Notes under the pieces: generated by a model
Databases searched by the model: none
Seen by the model: the letters and a program-made list of their open reading frames with translations, nothing else
Told to the model about the DNA's origin: nothing
Translations under genes and position numbers: made by a program
Assembly (NCBI GenBank): GCA_949752745.1
Contig: OX457028.1
Coordinates: 7,334,922-7,398,921, forward strand
DNA: 64,000 nt
Origin: Protula sp. h YS-2021
Taxonomy: Eukaryota; Annelida; Polychaeta; Sabellida; Serpulidae
Direction: 5' to 3'
Shown: positions 1 to 13,600 of the stretch, piece by piece
Numbering within the stretch: position 1 is the first letter of the stretch
Layout: the number at the start of each line of letters is the position of its first letter

Positions 1-1001
1 CCAGCAATCGGACTGCCTTATATAGGGCAAAACGAGTCATTCCTTATCATACACAGGTCAATAAAAATGCAATTAAGACTTAAAAAAAAACAGTCAAAAT
101 TTATTTCCTTGAGTACTGAGTAAATAATTGCAGTCGAAAACCAATACAACCCAATCAAAATGAATTTCCTTGAGTGTTGAGTAATAATTGCAATTCGAAG
201 CATTACACATAAATTGCAATTGCAGCGCGGCATGATCGACTCTGGGTATGAAAGCACAATGCATGAAAGATGTATAGAAGTCTTTGATTCAAAGAATTCA
301 AATGTGCCCTGTTAAAAATATGGTAATTGCAATTTTAATGCGACGTGTTCTACTCTTGCTATGTTAGTGTAATGGGTAAAAGAACTGTTCCCGTTCCCCT
401 TGATTCAAAGGATTCACATGGGCCTAATTGAATATGTGGCAAATTGCAATTTCAATGCATATAATACATAAAACAAGTGTTCGGGTTCCCTTTGATTCAG
501 TGGATTCATATGACTGCACGGAGTGATGTGCAATTAACGATAATAATTGAAAAACTTAAAAATTAGAGGGGGGGGGGGGTCAAAATTCCATAGAGGGGGT
601 CAATATTACATGCCCAAAATTGTGACCCCCCGGTCACATCTATATGTGTAGATCTGACCGGGGGGGTCAACATTTAGGGGGGGGGTCAAATCTACATATC
701 ACACCGGCACTGAATTACCAGTTATTTCAGTTATCCCACCAGAAATCGATGTCCCGCTGAAGAAAGTTTTCTTTTTTTAAAATCCAGTCATCCCGTGTGA
801 AATGGGTTGAGTTCGTTTTGAGCCAAATTTTCCTGACTTATATGGAAATTTGATCGAATTTTACACACCATAATCTGGCGTCAATGCTGATTGCTGGTAT
901 GGCCTATGCAAGCTTTACATTCCAGTCATGTGGTGCAGTAATTTGGTGGTTTTGCACAACTCCAGCATTTAAATGTAATCGGATTCTACTTGTCGTTTTA
1001 G

Positions 1002-1091
1002 ATGAGTAAACAATTCAGTTTTCACGAAGTGCGCACATGCACGAATACAGTGCACAACGCCGTGAGCAGCATGTTCGCCAGGCTCAGACAG
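1002..1091 (+). CDS. STK31: STK31-like exon a (coiled-coil region)
   Basis: Thirty codons between a gttttag acceptor and a cag|gtaaga donor, reading KQFSFHEVRTCT and later SSMFARLRQ. It aligns with the human STK31 stretch EFTSVRSETD ... WFQRTL just before the pseudokinase coiled coil. It enters and leaves in phase 0. The next exon I can find needs incoming phase 2, so a short exon (length 2 modulo 3, about 11 residues by comparison with human) is probably hidden in the 5.3 kb intron. The first codon happens to be ATG but is not proposed as the start. Confidence 0.6.
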
Positions 1092-1770
1092 GTAAGATGG
1101 CTGCATGGCTAAAACGTATCATTTATTCATTAATTTATTATTATTTAAAATCTGTATTAATCTTCGCATTCACAGTTTCCGCTCCATTTTTGATTATCGA
1201 TTACGAAGGCTCTGACGGATCACGTGATGAAAGTTTTTCGCCTTTTTACAACTTTTAGAGCGCAAATATCTGGTACCCCGTGTCCTACAGTGTGCCTAAA
1301 ACCAGGTTATCTGTAAAAAACGTTATTGTCCTGTGTTCTGTAATATCATTAGAAGGCAGTAAAAAAGTCAGTAAAAAATTTGGGGCATCTTAAAATTTTA
1401 TCGGTCAAAGTCAGTTAAAAAAAGATAAAGTCGCGTTCGGTCGTTCGGAGGGAGTCGAACTGGAAACTTGAAAATCTTTTTTCCAGTAGATACGGACGTT
1501 TCCAGAATTTTCCACAAAAATCCATCACAGATGCGAAATTAGAGGAAAAGGGAAATTTGAGAGAGAAAATTTGCAAGCTCTGAGGATTTCGTTTCATTGA
1601 TAGTGTCCAGAGTTAAAATAGTGCCGCTATATCGTTCCGCTTTGAACTACTACGTATGTAGTTATGCAGCCATGTACGTGAAACCTTTAAACGTTTAAAA
1701 ACCTGTTTTTTTAGCCCAGCTTACGTAACACGTAAGCTGGGGTATTCCTATCGGTTTGCGGGTGGCGTCC

Positions 1771-1817
<47 letters not shown>

Positions 1818-4800
1818 CGCTGTAAACTTTGTTTCAAAATGCATCTCCTCCTACAATTTTAATCCGATGTCATTTATTTTTGGTGTGAGGCATCCCTAAG
1901 GGGTCATGCATACGGCTTGTGCTTTTCTAGTTGATCGGGTGATTTTTGAATTTTTGGCGAATTTTTAAAGAAAAAAATTAAAAATGTATCTCCTCCTACA
2001 TTTTTGACCCGATGTCATTTATTTTTGGTATGAGGCACCCTTAAAGGGTCGTGCATACGGCTTGTGCTTTTTTAGTCGATCGGACAATTTTTGTATTTTT
2101 GGGAATTTTTTAAGCAAAAATTTTGAAAAAAATGCATCTACTCCTACAATTTTGATTCGATGTCATTTATTTTTGGTGTGAGGATTTCCTAAGCGGTCGT
2201 GCATACGGCTTGTGCTTTTTTAGTCGATCGGGTGATTTTTGAATTTTTGGCGAATTTTTAAAGAAATTTTAAAATGTATCTCCTCTTACATTTTTGACCC
2301 GATGTCATTTATTTTTGGCATGAGGCACCCCTAAAGGGTCGTGCATACGGCTTGTGCTTTTCTAGATTGTATTTTTGGGGAATTTTTGAAGCAAAAATTT
2401 CGAAAATAATTCAAAATGCATCTACCCATACAATTTTGATTCGATGTCATTTATTTTTGGTGTGAGTGGATACGGCTCGTTCTTTTTAGTCGATCGGGCA
2501 ATTTTTGTATTTTTAGGGAGTTTTTGAAGGAAAAAAAATTGCATTTCCTCCTACAGTTTCTTTTTTTTTTTTTTTTTTTTTTTTTTGGTTTGAGGCATCC
2601 CTAAGGGGTTGAGAATACGACTTGCGCTTTTTAGTCGATCCGACAATTTCTGTATTTTTTGGGAATTTTTGAAGAAAAACTTCAAAATGCATTTCCTCCT
2701 ACAGTTTTTATCCGATTTCATTTATTTTTTTGCTATGAGGCCTCCTTAGGTATGTCTCGTATACGGCTTGTGCTATTTGACTCGACTTGGGAATTTTGAT
2801 TTCGTGGGGAATTTTTGATGAAAATACCTCAAAATGCATTTTCTCCTGCAGTTTTGATCAAACATCATTTATTTTGTGGCTGAGGCATGCTTAGGGTGTC
2901 GTGAATATGGCCTGTCTTTTTCAGTCGATGAGAGAATTTTTGAAGAAAAAAATTCAAAATCCATTTCCTCCTACAGTTTTTATCAGATTTCACTTATCTT
3001 CGATATGAGCCGTCTCTAGGGGGTCATGCATACGGCTTGTGCTTTTTGAGTTAATTGGAAAACTTTTGAATTTTTTTCGGAATTTTTGAAAAAAAAAATT
3101 AAATGAATCTCCTCCTACAGCGCATAAACGCAAGTTAAATGAACTTGCGCAGTAGTCAGATTTAACAACTGCACATCGACGCAAGTTAAATAGACATTCG
3201 CAGTAGTCCAAATTAAGTACTCCGCATCGATGCAAGTTAAATAAACATGCGCATTGGTCCGAAATGTGAACTGCGCATCGACGGAAGATAAATAAAGATG
3301 CGAACTGGTCCAAAATAAGCACCGCGCATCAACGCAGGTTAAATAAACATGCGCACTGGTCCGAAAAAAAGAACTACGCTTCGACGTAAGTTGAATAGAC
3401 ATGCGCAGTGGTCTGAAATGCGAACCGCGCATCAACGCAGCCTAAAGAAACATGCGCACTGGTCCGAAATGCGAACCGCACATCGAGGAAAATTAAATAA
3501 ACATGCGCAGTGGTCCGAAATGCGAACCGCGCATCAACGCAAGTTAAATAAATATGCGCACTGGTCTGAAATGAGAACCACGCATCAACACAAGTTAAAT
3601 AAACATGGGCAATGGCCTGAAATGCGAACCGCGCATCGACGGAAGTTAAATAAACATGCGATCCGGTCCAAAATAAGCACCGCACATCAACGCAAGTTAA
3701 ACAAACATGCGCACTTGTCCGAAAAAAAGACCCACGCATCGACGCAAGTTGAATAGACATGCGCAGTGGTCTGAAATGAGAACCGCGCATCAACGCAAGT
3801 TAAATAAACATGCGCAGTGGTCCGAAGAAAGAACCATGAATCGACGCAAGTTGAATAGACATAAGAGTCGGGCATCGACGGGACTTAAATAAACATGCGT
3901 TCTGGTCCGAAACGCAAATCGCGCGTCAACGCAAGTTAAATGAACCTGCTCACTTGTCCCAAAATGCGAACTGTGCATCAACGCAACCTAAAGAAACAGG
4001 TATACTGGTCCGAAATGCGAACCGGATATCAACGCAAATTAAATAAACATGCACACTGGTCCGAATTGCGAACCGCACATAAGCGTAAGTTAAATAAACA
4101 TTTGCACCGGTCCAAAATAAGTACCGATCATCAACACAAGTTAAATAAATATGTGCAATGGTCCAAAATGCGAACCACGCATCAACACAAGTTAAAAAAA
4201 ACATGTGCGCTGGTCCGAAATGCGAACCGCACAGCAACACAAGCTAAATAAGCAAGCACACTGGACCAAAATAAGCACCTTGCATCAACGCAAGTTAAAT
4301 AAACATGCGCACTGGTCCAGAATAAGAACCCCGCATCAACTCAAGTTAAAGAAATATGCGCATTGGCCTGAAATAAGAACCGCGCATCGACGCACGTTAG
4401 ATAAACATACGCAGTGGTTCGAAATGCGAACCACGCGCCAACGTAAGTTAAATAAACCTTTGCACTGGTCTAAAATAAGCACCGCGCATCAACGCAAGTT
4501 AAATAAACATGCGCACTTCTCCGAAATTCGAACCGCGCATCAACGCAAGTTAAATAAACATGCGCAGTGGTTCGAAATGCGAACTACGCTCCAACGCAAG
4601 CTAAATAAACATTTGCAGTGGTCCAAAATAAGCACTGCGCATCAACGCAAGTTAAATAAACATGCGCACTGGTCCGAAATTCGAACCGCGCATTAACGCA
4701 AGTTAAATAAACATGCGTAATAATCCGAAATTCGAACTGCTCACCAACGCAAGTTAAATAAACATAGGCACATGTCCAAAATAAGCACCGTGCATCAACG

Positions 4801-7800
4801 CAAGTTAAATAAACATGCAAACTGGTCCGACATGCAAACCGCGCATCAAGGCAACCTATGGAAACTTGTGCACTTGTCCGAAATAAGTACCGCTCATCAA
4901 CGCAAGTACAATAAACATGCGTATTGGTCTGGAATAAGAATCGCGCATCGACACAAGGTAAATAAACATGCGCACTGATCCGAAATAAGAACCGCACATC
5001 AACACAAGGTAAATAAACATGCGCATTGATCCGAAATAAGAACCGCACATCAACACAAGGTAAATAAACGTGCGCACTGATCCGAAATAAGAACCGCACA
5101 TTCACAAAAGGTAAAAAAAAACATGAGTGCTCGTCAGAAATGCGAACCGCACATCAACGCAAGTTAAATAAACATGTGCACTGTTCCAAAATGGGAGCCG
5201 CGCATCTACGCAAAATTAAATAAACATGCGCACTTGTCTGAATAAGAACCGCGCATCAAGGCAAGTTACATAAATATGCGCACTGGTCCGAAATGCGAGT
5301 GTTGTTTGAAGGTATCTATGGCAGACTATCCAGTCTACCAGAGATACAAAAAATCTGTTTCCCATTTTTCTGGGAAAGAAATCTTTGTATGCATTTATCG
5401 GTTTATGTTCTGGTCCGGTGCTAAATTAATTATTGGGCTAGCTCTTTGCCGTCTTATCTTTTGAAGCCCAATTTTTCAGGAAAATTCCCTTACTCATGCA
5501 CGCTGGAATTGGGTCTTATTGCTTTTCGTAAGCTGGGACTTTGTCCTTGGACAAACTTGTTTATAACTGTGTAGATTTGTCCAAAAACCTTTAAAAACTA
5601 TTTTTGTTGGAAGGCAAAAACCCCTTGTAAGTTTGTTTGCATGTCAAAGTAAGTAAGAGAAAAAAGGTTATTCCGTACTCCAAAATATTATTATTTTGTA
5701 TTCTGTATTTTGTTCCGTACTTAACCTAAACTGAAATTTCGTCATGTACCCCCTCACCACGGACATAGTTGACCAAATGTGAGCATGTTTTAATTTAATA
5801 TTTGGTAGCCAATTTTCAAAATGCTTTTTCTCCAACATTGTGATTGGCTTTCCTTCAAATTTTTATTCGAATATTCCCCAGAAGGTCTGCTGTTGAAAAA
5901 TTGTTCCTTTTCGCGATCCGCTAAAATTTGGCAAAATTTTGAAAATTTTTTGGCAGCCAATTTTCGAAATGCTTCTTCCTTCACCCGGATTCCTTTATAA
6001 TGGTAGTCTTCCATTAAGCTACTCCTTCTTTTGCTAATCTCAGGCTTTTGGCAATTTTGTTATGATTTTGTTTTTATGACTGCTAGATATATATCCTGTA
6101 GGTCATGGCTGGTAACCATGTCCCTGGACATGCTTGTTTCGATTAATCCAAAGGAATGTGCTTTAAAAATCCGGTTTATTACATATCACACATTTAACAG
6201 TATGACTGATTGAATGATTTAACACGAGAATTGCTGACATCGCAACCAAAAACACTTAATCGATCATCACCACATTTTAGACAGGGTTAAACCATTTCAC
6301 AGGCAACCTTGGGGTTGATTTTGGAATCTATCATCGATATGTTTTTTTTTTTGAATTTCTAGGGACACTGGTATGGTTGATGACGTTTTATGTGAGATCA
6401 GAGAGCGTTTGTTGACAGAGGCTGTCTCTGGATGTGCCCGGATGTGATGACGACACACTGCTGAAGAACAACCTCGATGACCAGATATCGCGCTTCATCC
6501 TCGCTGTGAACGACGAGATCAAACTCACTGATTTGGTAGGTCTAACACTTCAATCCCCGGCAGACGGGGTGAAGGGCTTGGGCAGGGGGGAAACGAGGGA
6601 GGAGGGGGGTGGGGGGTCGGTGGTACGAGCTGTAGATGGTTTTAAGGTGGGTTCCAAACAACCTCATAGGTAGATGGTACTCTGCGATGAGAAGGGAAGG
6701 AATGGCCACACCCCAGCAAGATCGCTATATGAATGACCTCACCCCAGCAAGATCGCTATAGGAATGACCACACCCCAGCAAGATCGCTATAGGAATGACC
6801 ACGCCCCAGCAAGATCAATATATGAATGACCTCACCAGAGCAAGATCGCTTTATGAATGACTACGCCCCAGCAAGATCACTATATGAATGACCACATCCC
6901 AGCAAGATCACTATATGAATGACCACACCCCAACAAGATCGCTGTATGAATGACCACGCGCCAGCAAGATCGCTGTATGAATGACCACACCCGAGCTAGA
7001 TCGCTGTATGAATGACCACACCCCAGCAAGATCGCTGTATGAATGACCACATAACAAGAAAATCGTTATATGAGACTGTCGCGTTTTCGAGACCGCTTCA
7101 GATGTGCCAGTTGAACACCACTTGAGACTCCGTGCGGGCATAGCCTTCAGATTAACAGCCCTACAGTGAGACGCCGACTGTGTGACCATAATTTAATGGG
7201 TCTCGAAGGCCCGTGCAATGACCGATTTTGACACCAGTCCGGCGCCGACATCGACATCGTTATTGGACACCGCAGCCAGGAAACTGGACTCAGCAGTCTT
7301 CAATCATTGACGGCACGTCAACCGACCGTCGTTACATAGATCTCGGCTTGTCACAATGTCCCTGGACATTCTTGTTAAAAAAATGGGATGAGCAACAAGA
7401 CTACGTTTCATCTTGGCCTTACTTTTTCTTTTAATGCCAAAGGCTGTCTGACCTGTCACAGTCATTGTCTCAGTGATCCTTGGATTGACAAAAAAAAAAA
7501 AAAATGAAAAACAGTTCTGTGTACCCTGCTCATATCAATTGTCATAGTCATTTCGTTTTCGTTATATGCATATGTTACAGTCCCATTTTCGATAACTCGA
7601 ACTTCGATAACTCGAATTATTCGGAACTCGAACACTTACAGCATATTCGATGGCTCGAACTATCCATAACTCGAACCTTTTTTTTTTGGGGGGGAGGGGG
7701 ATGGGGGGGGGGGGGGGGACTTAAATCTGTGTGTTTGTTAATAAAACTGAAACACACTACTTGTTTGAATAGCACACTCTTTTGTTTAAACAACCCCATT

Positions 7801-10591
7801 ATTAGTGACAATTCGACTCCCATCTGGAGCCCTAGTCTTAATTCCTAATTCCTTGTGTACCGGAGTGCGCCTTAACATGCCATTTCTATGCAACGAATCC
7901 CGGTCATCTGCCTCCCCCCCCCCGGGCAACTGCCCCCCCCCTGTCATCTCCCCCCCCCCTTTTTTTGCAACCCGGTCGAGTGCCCCCCCCCCCCCTTCAA
8001 AGTGGAGGGGTGGTCGCTTGCCCCCTCCATATACTATTTTTCTGGGGTTCTTGGCTTACAAAGACACAATAAAAAAATTATATTTATTGCATTGAATGTA
8101 TTGCACCTCGGTAAATTGGAATTCACCAATAGGAAACTAATTGCAATTAGGATTGCAATTACTTTACGGATCAGTCTCTCCTAAGATCAACATTGGTGAA
8201 TAGATCGATGAAGATCAATTGTGTCAGAGACGAAGGGACATCGCAATTGCCTAATTTTTTAGGGGAAATTTTTTCCACTAAAAAAAGGAGGGGGCAGATG
8301 ACCGTTTACCCTATGCAACAGATACTCCTATAAAATGTCGAAAACTAGCGCTATACTTTCAGTTCATATTCAGAATATGCCGTAAGCATGTTTTGAGAGA
8401 TGGCTCCTGCAAGACCAGTTTAAAAGGAAGTTAGTAACTCATGAAAATAAAGTAAAATACAGAGCCGAGCTGGCAGTTGAAAGAGGTGAAAAAGATCAAC
8501 TGTTGTCACAAAACTTGAAAAGAATCAAGCAGCTACTGCTACTCAGAAATGCATGACTGATTTTTTATCCGGCTTCCTAGGTCATAAACTCGAGACGCGT
8601 TTGAAAACCCTGTACATTGACAATATACAGTATTCTGTATTTCAGCTGCAATAAATAATTTTTTATTAGTTGTAATAAATAGTTATTTATTTATTAATTT
8701 TATGAGTTTCATAAATAAAAAAGGGTGAAAAGGACGAATGCATTATAGCAATAAATTTTGCTGGGTACGTTATGATATTCGATAACTCGAACATTCGATA
8801 ACTCAAACTCTTTCCCTGGGTCCCTCGGGATTTGAGTTATCGAATATGGACTGTATATCTGGTATCCAGACAGAAGGGCCTTGGACATAAGGGCCTTGGA
8901 CATAAGGGCCTTTCCAAAAACGGCCTTTCCCAAAAAGGCCTTTCCCAAAACGGCCCTAAATGAAAAGTTGGACAAAAGGGCCTTGAGAATTTTTTTCTAG
9001 GATTTTTAGTTTTAATTATTTAGTAAAATATGTAATAAAATAACAAGTAAAAAAATACAAAATGATAACTCCCCATCACTCTCTTGACATTTCCGAAGCA
9101 CTGTGCCACAGGTTAATCCCTGTTTGTACCAATCACTGCCTTGGTATTTTACTCATGGTAAAGACTGTTTCAGTTACTTCCCATCACTGTCTTTAGATCC
9201 CAGATTTCGGACTCATTGTGCCACAAAAGATAATCTCTATCCTTAGTTTCGTTCCTCTGCAATGTGCTGTTTAAACACACGCGCTAAGCCGGATGATGTT
9301 GGCGTGGAATCCACGACAATTCATCTAGCGACAATTCATCTAGCGACAGTTCATCTATCGACAATTCATCTAAATGAGGGGGTACGACAATTCATCTAAA
9401 TTAGATAAATTGTCGGGATACCGTTGGCGTGGCGTGGTGTCTTGCCGATATACGAGTTCTGAATTTCAGGTCTTTATTTGAACTCTGACAAACAGCAATG
9501 GATATAAGTCAAAGTAATAAAGGGCAGCCAAAAATTTGTCTCAATGAATCAGACAATAAAATCAATAAACTTTGTTTTTGGAGTTGTTATTTTATCACAC
9601 AAAAAATAAAAATAATTTTGAGAACCATTTCTCAAGGACCTTTTGTTCAACTTTTCATTTAGGGCCGTTTTGGGAAAGGCCCTTTTGAAAAAGGCCGTTT
9701 TGGGAAAGGCCCTTATGTCCAAGGCCCTTTTTTCCAACGCCCTTCTATCCCGGATTCGTATATCTATATGGTAAAATACGTATTTGCTCTTAATCTGATA
9801 CCATTTATTTGTGTATTTTTATGAACTGTCCGTTGAATACGTTGAAGTGTTTGTTGTATTTTTTTTCGTCAGATCCATACAGAAAACACTCAAGTTACGA
9901 TCTTTTCATTCCAACACTCCACTGTTTGAAGTAAGAAATATCAAAGAAATAAGAGTTCATGTATTATTTTTTGCTTCTTTGCGAAACAAGGCACTGGAAT
10001 CAAAGTTAGTTAATATCCTGATTAGACAAAGACCTGGGCACGGGTGTTGGGAAGGGGGGGGGGGGGGGGAGGGAGGAGGGCGCACTTTGTATGTGTTGCC
10101 ATGCAGGTCCAAAAACACGGAGAAAAGGGATTAGTTTTGTGGCAAGACGCGGTCAGCGCGGAGTAGAAATTTTGTTAAAAAGGGTAATTTTAATTTAGTA
10201 CTTCGTTTTCTCTACTCCGCATTTGGTAAAAATCTCCGCGTTTAGTGTTTAATCAACACCACCGTTGTGTGAACCGCTGCTGTTAGCAACGGTCTACCAA
10301 AAACTAATTTAAATGTCGTAGAGTAATGGTAAAATTCGAAAAAATAACCTAAAACTTCATCCTGGTCACGTACGTTGATTAGCGGCAGTTTATTGGCTAT
10401 ATAGTGGCGTTTCACAGTCATATTGTGGTGTGTAAAATGATCATCAAACCAAAAGGGTATTTTCCTGAATAGTTACGCTGGTATCTATCTATCATTATGT
10501 CGTCTTTGAGCATGGATTTGTGGTTGCTTTTTACCGCCTGTGTGTGACGCTGTCGCTATCGGGGGTACACGATCTCAGCCGAACTTTCGAT

Positions 10592-10668
<77 letters not shown>

Positions 10669-13600
10669 CCATGTTATTTTTTGTACTTCAATTTTATATT
10701 AATTTTATTTTACATTGAATTTAGATTCAAACATTAGTTTTAGTGTTGGGCATAGCGTAAGGGTAAAATAAAAAAAATGACTACAGATTCTTATGTAGCA
10801 GTTGTACCAATCTTCCAGACCCGAAAAAAAAACACGTGCGTAAAACATGTTTATAGTTTACACCATATGAACCATGATACAAAGATGCATGTTAAAACCT
10901 GCCTGTAGTTACCACCTTCCAGACCCGGATAAGACAATTAAGCACAGTAAAACCTGTTAGTAACGACCACATTTCAGGCGTGAAGCCTTCATGAATTGGC
11001 CACATTGAATACCCGGATAAAAAAAAGAGAGACATACAGCAAAACCTGTTTTTAGCGGCCACGTTCCAGAGCCTTGTAGAAAGATGTATAGTGAAACCAA
11101 GGTGTATAATGGTCGAATATGGGAGCAGGGGTGGGGGGGGGGGCATTTGCATGCCCTTATCCTGGCGTTGGGTAAGGGGTTAGGATTTACACACAGAGCC
11201 GTCTTTAGATTAGGGTGGGTGTGGGGGTTTGGACTAACAGAGAAAACAAGATACCGGCAAGACAGGTACCCCATCCTACAGTGCCCCTCCCCCCCCCCCC
11301 CTCACCCGAAAACCCTCCTCTTTAAAATGGGATAAAGGTGTTACATTCGGCTACACTGGTGTTGGTGTGCACTGGCCGCTCTAGTTTCACTTGTTACCCG
11401 GGGAGCGGGGGGGGGGTGAACATTAGTTGTTAACAAAATGGCTGGGACCGAGCGAAAACGTGTGTCGTTAGAACTGGCATTTCTATACAGGGAAAAGTTT
11501 ATATGGGAACAGTGGTATCCCGACAGTTGGTCTAACGACGATTGACCTAGCCACTAGGCCTGATCCATTAAGCTAACCGCAAGGCCAAAACGCACATGGC
11601 GGTGGTACAAACAGTGATCCAAGATAGCTGTAATTTCTATGGAAAGAAATGGGGAGAGGATGTTTTTTTATTGTTTTGGCCTCAGTTTTAATTAAAATAA
11701 AGGACGAAAACAACAAATTTTTACACAAATATATTTCTGGGATACATTTTTTTTTTTAAATGGAATTTCAAAACAAGGAAAAAATGAATTCATTACTCAA
11801 ACAAAAGGCATCTTCTCGAATATACCGATGTTCATGGGGAACTTGTAACAGTGATTCGCCCTATTATAAAAATTCTTAACATTACGGTAAAATCTTCCGG
11901 GAAGACATCGAAAATGTATACTTTATTCCCTTTCCAAAACCAACAGCTCAGAAGGAAAAGTGTTTGCAGTGGATAAGAGCTTGCAACAGACCTCACTCAA
12001 AGTTCAATATAGAATCTATTACGAAACAAAGATAAGCAAGTTCGCGACATTTCATTGGCGGATTTGGCCCAATTAAAGAACACCCCAACCCACTAAGGGC
12101 TGACCACAAGTCAATGGAACTTTCTGGCATGTCTAAGGACACTGGTAGACAAGCACCTAAACGTCGACTTGAACCGACAAAAGCACCAAAAATTGAGTAA
12201 AATGTGTGCCGCCGAGACTTTGCTTCCCTGTCTTCAAGTTTTCCTCTCCGCGAAAAACATTAAATTTCCGAAAAAAAAATAAAAGCACTCAAGAAGACAT
12301 TTTTAATGTCTTTTCAATGGCGAAATGTGTAAATTGCAGTCATAATTTCCCCTTAAATCATAGTTTCGCAACGTAGCGTGGTCAAAATCTTCGTTCGTTT
12401 TCAGAGAATCGTACAAGTCAAATATCATCAAAGGAGGCAGAATGGAAATATCGTTTGTGCCCTTTCCTAATTCGGGATTTGATTATTTGATTTTATCGTG
12501 TGTTTCAGGTAACATCGTCTCTATCCTCAATTGATCCATCGGGGTCGATTTGTAACCCGATTTCAGACGCACCTTCACATAATTCTATTAATTTTGCCTT
12601 TGAAAAATAGTGACTGAAACCCCCCTCTCTCTCAGATAATTTTGCAGTTCTTTTACAATTTTAAAACAAAAATTTGAAGCCATTTTTGCATCAAAACACG
12701 AAGAAAACAACGGATGTTCTAGTTAAATGCATGGTACAGCATTGATTGTACCACCGCGGCGTGCGCACAGCTGCATGCCAGCGCTTAGTGGATATGAGCT
12801 ATTGATCTAGCGATAATAGATCTAAATCGGCAGGGTATTTTCTCAATACTTTTTTTAGGTAGGGCGGTAATGGAATTGATTAAAAAAAAAGTAAATTGTA
12901 TCCTTTTTAGTTTTCTTTTAAACCAGACCATTGCCAGTGTCACATAACATTCTTCAAGCTTTGTTTTTAAATAGTTTCAAAGCAGAGAACTTGAAAATTA
13001 AAAGCAGCTTTTAAAGCATTGTAAATTTCGGCCGCTGCGGAGCTCATTTAACGCCACCCCACGTGTAGCCATGTCACAGACCTGATTGCTCTCCATCATT
13101 TAACGCCACCCCACGTGTAGCCATTTCACAGACCTGAATGCTCTCCATCATTTGACGTCACCCCACGTGTAGCCATTTCACAGAACTTACTGCTCTCCAT
13201 CATTTGACGCCACCCCACGTGTAGCCATTTCACAGAACTTATTGCTCTCCATCATTTAACGCCATGTAGCCATTTCGCAGAACTTATTACTCTCCATCAT
13301 TTAACGCCACCCCCGTGTGGCCATTTCACAGAACTTATTGCTCTCCATCATTTGACGTCACCCTACGTGTAGCTATTTCACAGAACTTATTGCTCTCCAT
13401 CATTTGACGTCACCCTACGTGTAGCCATTTCACGGAACTTATTGCTGTCCGTCTTTTAGCGTCACCCCACGTGTAGCACCTTGACAGAACTTATTGCTCT
13501 CCATAACTGATAATTCCCTAAGCACCTAATGCCTTCCTCACCTGTCTGAGAAACAGGAGTAATCCCTTGGAGTTCAGCGAGGCCTCTACTATTTAGACCA

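Larger units (their letters stand above)
1715..5545 (+). mobile_element. Pearl/HINE-like composite element A in intron
   Basis: Starts with a perfect hairpin at 1715-1741 (cccagcttacgt, short loop, acgtaagctggg) and a gttattcc-like strip, then a (GTTA)n run at 1772-1816. Next come about eight diverged cores of 139-156 bp (1836-3110) and the 51-bp array (3112-5297). It ends near 5526-5545 with cgtaagctggg and a gtccttggac hairpin. Known: pearl elements of bivalves, later placed among Helentron-related non-autonomous elements, combine a tetranucleotide microsatellite with tandem satellite-like cores between short palindromic ends. Inference: one insertion whose cores expanded. The 3' boundary is less certain than the 5' one. 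Confidence 0.5.

Noticed and set aside
5790..6014. Minus-strand 74-codon frame (MEDYHYKGIRVKEEAFRKL)
   Set aside because: AT-rich, contains two copies of a local repeat (caattttc(a/g)aaatgctt), no splice or homology support.
11084..11335. Gly/Trp-rich frame
   Set aside because: Built from G-runs at 11120 and C-runs at 11287; no conserved sequence.
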